From: Streptomyces parvulus
GTDB taxonomy: Bacteria; Actinomycetota; Actinomycetes; Streptomycetales; Streptomycetaceae
DNA: 64,000 nucleotides
NCBI RefSeq assembly: GCF_014648855.1
Contig: NZ_BMRX01000006.1
Span: forward strand, 186,001 to 250,000
Reading direction: 5' to 3'
The notes under the pieces are model-generated. The model saw only the letters and a program-made list of their open reading frames with translations, made no database searches and had not been told where the DNA came from. The position numbers and the translations under genes are program-made. Positions 61,789 to 64,000 of this stretch are shown one piece after another (the first letter of the stretch is position 1; every line of letters begins with the position of its first letter).

Positions 61789-62364
61789 GTGGGAGTCAGC
61801 CTCAGCAAGGGCGGCAACGTATCGCTGACCAAGGAGGCCCCCGGCCTGACCGCGGTCATCGTCGGCCTGGGGTGGGACATCCGCACCACGACCGGTACGG
61901 ACTTCGACCTCGACGCCAGCGCGCTGCTGCTGAACAGCGGCGGCAAGGTCGCCAGCGACGCGCACTTCGTCTTCTTCAACAACCTCAAGAGCCCCGACGG
62001 CTCGGTCGAGCACACCGGTGACAACCTCACCGGTGAGGGCGAGGGCGACGACGAGCAGATCAAGATCGACCTGGCCGCCGTCCCCGCCGACGTCGAGAAG
62101 ATCACCTTCCCGGTCTCGATCTACGACGCGGAGAACCGCCAGCAGTCCTTCGGTCAGGTGCGCAACGCGTTCATCCGCGTCGTCAACCAGGCCGGCGGCG
62201 CCGAGATCGCCCGCTACGACCTGTCGGAGGACGCCTCGACGGAGACCGCGATGGTCTTCGGCGAGCTGTACCGCCACGGCGCCGAGTGGAAGTTCCGCGC
62301 CATCGGCCAGGGCTACGCCTCGGGCCTGCGCGGCATCGCCCAGGACTTCGGCGTGAACGTCTGA
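61789..62364 (+). CDS. terD: TerD family stress protein (first copy)
   Basis: A 191-residue cytosolic calcium-binding beta-sandwich protein. Blocks are [38 protein letters not shown] (calcium site), [51 protein letters not shown] and [35 protein letters not shown]. TerD proteins are tied to stress and development in Streptomyces; the tellurite name does not imply tellurite resistance. GTG 61789 has GGAGG four bases upstream. A possible -10 TAGGAT lies at 61718-61723. It is followed by a hairpin and a second copy. Confidence 0.95.
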   Translation: MGVSLSKGGNVSLTKEAPGLTAVIVGLGWDIRTTTGTDFDLDASALLLNSGGKVASDAHFVFFNNLKSPDGSVEHTGDNLTGEGEGDDEQIKIDLAAVPADVEKITFPVSIYDAENRQQSFGQVRNAFIRVVNQAGGAEIARYDLSEDASTETAMVFGELYRHGAEWKFRAIGQGYASGLRGIAQDFGVNV

Positions 62365-62396
62365 GCGACCTGAACCACCGGGGCCAGCGCCCCGAT

Positions 62397-62433
62397 CGTC
62401 CGGCGCCGCACGGTTTACGTGCGGCGCCGGACG
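62397..62433 (+). terminator. Perfect hairpin between the two terD genes
   Basis: 16-bp arms 62397-62412 and 62418-62433 with loop GTTTA, starting 33 bases after the first terD stop. It would terminate or attenuate the first terD transcript before the second copy at 62477. Confidence 0.75.
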
Positions 62434-62476
62434 CGCAGGAACACCAGGAATCATCACCCGGGGAGGGACCATCACC

Positions 62477-63052
62477 ATGGGCGTCACGCTTGCCAAGGGA
62501 GGCAACGTCTCCCTGTCCAAGGCCGCACCGAACCTCACACAGGTACTGGTCGGGCTCGGCTGGGACGCGCGTTCCACCACCGGAGCACCCTTCGACCTCG
62601 ACGCCAGCGCACTCGTGTGCAGCGGGGGCCGGGTGCTCGGCGACGAGTGGTTCGTGTTCTACAACCAGCTCAAGAGCCCCGACGGCTCGATCGAGCACAC
62701 CGGTGACAACCTCACCGGCGAGGGCGACGGGGACGACGAGTCGGTACTGGTCGACCTCGCCGCGGTGCCGGCCCACTGCGACAAGATCGTCTTCCCGGTC
62801 TCGATCCACATGGCCGACGAGCGCGGACAGACCTTCGGCCAGGTCAGCAACGCCTTCATCCGCGTCGTCAACCGGGCCGACGGCCAGGAACTCGCCCGCT
62901 ACGACCTCAGCGAGGACGCCTCCACGGAGACCGCGATGATCTTCGGTGAGCTCTATCGCTACCAGGGCGAATGGAAGTTCCGCGCCGTGGGGCAGGGGTA
63001 CGCGTCGGGGCTGCGCGGCATCGCTCTAGACTTCGGAGTCAACGTTTCGTAA
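62477..63052 (+). CDS. terD: TerD family stress protein (second copy)
   Basis: A 191-residue TerD paralogue of exactly the same length as the first, with long identical blocks ([48 protein letters not shown]). Differences cluster in the loops ([31 protein letters not shown]), so the two may differ in calcium affinity or partners. ATG 62477 has GGGGAGGG upstream. It lies 50 bp before the DUF475 gene, as in other actinomycete ter clusters. Confidence 0.95.
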   Translation: MGVTLAKGGNVSLSKAAPNLTQVLVGLGWDARSTTGAPFDLDASALVCSGGRVLGDEWFVFYNQLKSPDGSIEHTGDNLTGEGDGDDESVLVDLAAVPAHCDKIVFPVSIHMADERGQTFGQVSNAFIRVVNRADGQELARYDLSEDASTETAMIFGELYRYQGEWKFRAVGQGYASGLRGIALDFGVNVS

Positions 63053-63101
63053 AGCCGCGTACGGCGCGGGGGAGCCCCGTACAGACACGATTGGGTAGCC
63101 A

Positions 63102-64000
63102 GTGGTTCTGAAAACCTTCGGGTGGTCGTTCGCGGTCACCGCGCTCGGCCTGGTGGCCGCGGTCTTCTACGGGGGGTGGACCGCCTTCGGAGTCGTGGCG
63201 ATCCTGTCCGTCCTGGAGATCTCGCTGTCCTTCGACAACGCGGTGGTCAACGCCGGGATCCTGAAGAAGATGAATGCCTTCTGGCAGAAGATCTTCCTCA
63301 CCATCGGCATCCTGATCGCCGTCTTCGGCATGCGCCTGATCTTCCCGGTCGTCATCGTCGCGGTCAGCGCGTCCCTCGGCCCCATCGAGGCCGTCGACCT
63401 CGCCCTGACCGACAAGGACCGCTACCAGGAACTGGTGACGGACGCCCATCCGTCGATCGCCGCCTTCGGTGGCATGTTCCTCCTGATGATCTTCCTCGAC
63501 TTCATCTTCGAGGACCGGGACATCAAGTGGCTCGGCTGGCTGGAGCGCCCGCTGGCCAAGCTGGGCAAGGTCGACATGCTGTCGGTCTGCATCGCCCTGG
63601 TCGTGCTGCTGGTCTCCGCGATCACCTTCGGCGCCCACGCCCACCAGCACGGCGGCACGCACGCCGACAAGGCGGAGACGGTCCTGCTCTCCGGCATCGC
63701 GGGTCTGATCACCTATCTCGTCGTCGGCGGCCTCTCCAGCTTCTTCGAGGACAAGCTCGAAGAGGAGGAGGAGCGCGAACACGAGGCCGAGGAGAAGGCC
63801 GAGCGCGAGGGCAAGCCCAAGTCGGCCGTCAAGCTGGCCGGCAAGGCCGCGTTCTTCATGTTCCTCTACCTGGAGGTCCTGGACGCGTCGTTCTCCTTCG
63901 ACGGCGTCATCGGCGCCTTCGCCATCACCAACGACATCGTGCTCATGGCGCTCGGCCTCGGCATCGGCGCCATGTACGTCCGGTCGCTGACCGTGTACCT
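63102..64000 (+). CDS. TerC-like DUF475 membrane protein (cut by window end)
   Basis: At least 299 residues are readable; the 3' end lies beyond the window. The GTG at 63102 begins VLKTFGWSFAVTALGLVAAVFYGGW. The family motifs are the duplicated LEISLSFDNAVVNAGIL (about 35-51) and LEVLDASFSFDGVIGAFAIT (about 257-276), whose acidic residues within membrane segments suggest metal-ion handling, as in TerC. About seven segments are seen before the edge, with a highly charged loop (EDKLEEEEEREHEAEEKAE) near 225-243. It is codirectional with the terD pair and probably works with them at the membrane. Confidence 0.9.
   Translation, partial: MVLKTFGWSFAVTALGLVAAVFYGGWTAFGVVAILSVLEISLSFDNAVVNAGILKKMNAFWQKIFLTIGILIAVFGMRLIFPVVIVAVSASLGPIEAVDLALTDKDRYQELVTDAHPSIAAFGGMFLLMIFLDFIFEDRDIKWLGWLERPLAKLGKVDMLSVCIALVVLLVSAITFGAHAHQHGGTHADKAETVLLSGIAGLITYLVVGGLSSFFEDKLEEEEEREHEAEEKAEREGKPKSAVKLAGKAAFFMFLYLEVLDASFSFDGVIGAFAITNDIVLMALGLGIGAMYVRSLTVY

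Noticed and set aside
61789..64000. Tellurite resistance locus
   Set aside because: TerD and TerC-like names are historical; without the full ter set there is no basis to claim tellurite resistance.

Overview
The window is chromosomal DNA from a high-GC actinomycete, almost certainly a Streptomyces. Codon third positions are nearly all G or C, GTG and TTG starts are common, and the gene set is typical of the genus: a single mce operon, fabD-fabH-acpP-fabF with a FasR-type activator, homodimeric aceE, tandem terD genes, an SCO2400-family protein, DUF3052 and DUF3145. From memory, and unverified, the order resembles the core region of the S. coelicolor chromosome around SCO2366-SCO2431, inverted. 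I see no insertion sequence, prophage, CRISPR array, tRNA or rRNA.

Layout. 1-8.2 kb: a C-terminal fragment, a secreted DUF4360 protein, a histidine phosphatase beside a membrane-tethered PstS-like receptor, a PucR-type regulator, and three consecutive secreted proteins (one DUF6801). 8.2-22.4 kb: a 650-bp regulatory region, then a tightly coupled mce operon of ATPase, two YrbE permeases, six MCE proteins, four Mce-associated membrane proteins and an exported lytic transglycosylase. It should form one envelope-spanning lipid or sterol importer. 22.4-24.1 kb: an aminotransferase with a long Pro/Ala tail. 24.1-32.7 kb: a minus-strand sugar block with a ChvE/Xyl-type ABC transporter, a Tat-exported mutarotase, a U32-like protein, a zinc dehydrogenase and an aldonate-dehydratase-like enolase.

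32.9-43.4 kb: an SCO2400-family protein, a MarR regulator divergent from an NADPH oxidoreductase, Ohr peroxidase, an EI24 membrane protein, a pyroglutamyl-peptidase-like protein whose nucleophile Cys is Ser, a GH3 beta-glucosidase facing a cytosolic mutarotase, an SGNH lipoprotein and DUF3145. 43.5-48.6 kb: the primary type II fatty acid synthesis operon and its regulator. 48.6-57.4 kb: pirin, a serine hydrolase, GNAT, MerR plus aldo/keto reductase, DUF4429, a DUF1023 hydrolase, and a TetR regulator divergent from a 14-TM MFS exporter. 57.5-64 kb: aceE, DUF3052, a peroxiredoxin, two TerD proteins and the start of a TerC-like DUF475 membrane protein cut by the window end.

Functionally the window joins lipid import (mce), fatty acid synthesis (fab) and acetyl-CoA supply (aceE) with sugar uptake and peroxide defence. 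Several strong hairpins between convergent genes and several operator-like dyads could be read directly. The least explained parts are the candidate operators ahead of mce, the secreted trio beside it, the PstS-like receptor/phosphatase pair and the Cys-to-Ser pyroglutamyl peptidase.
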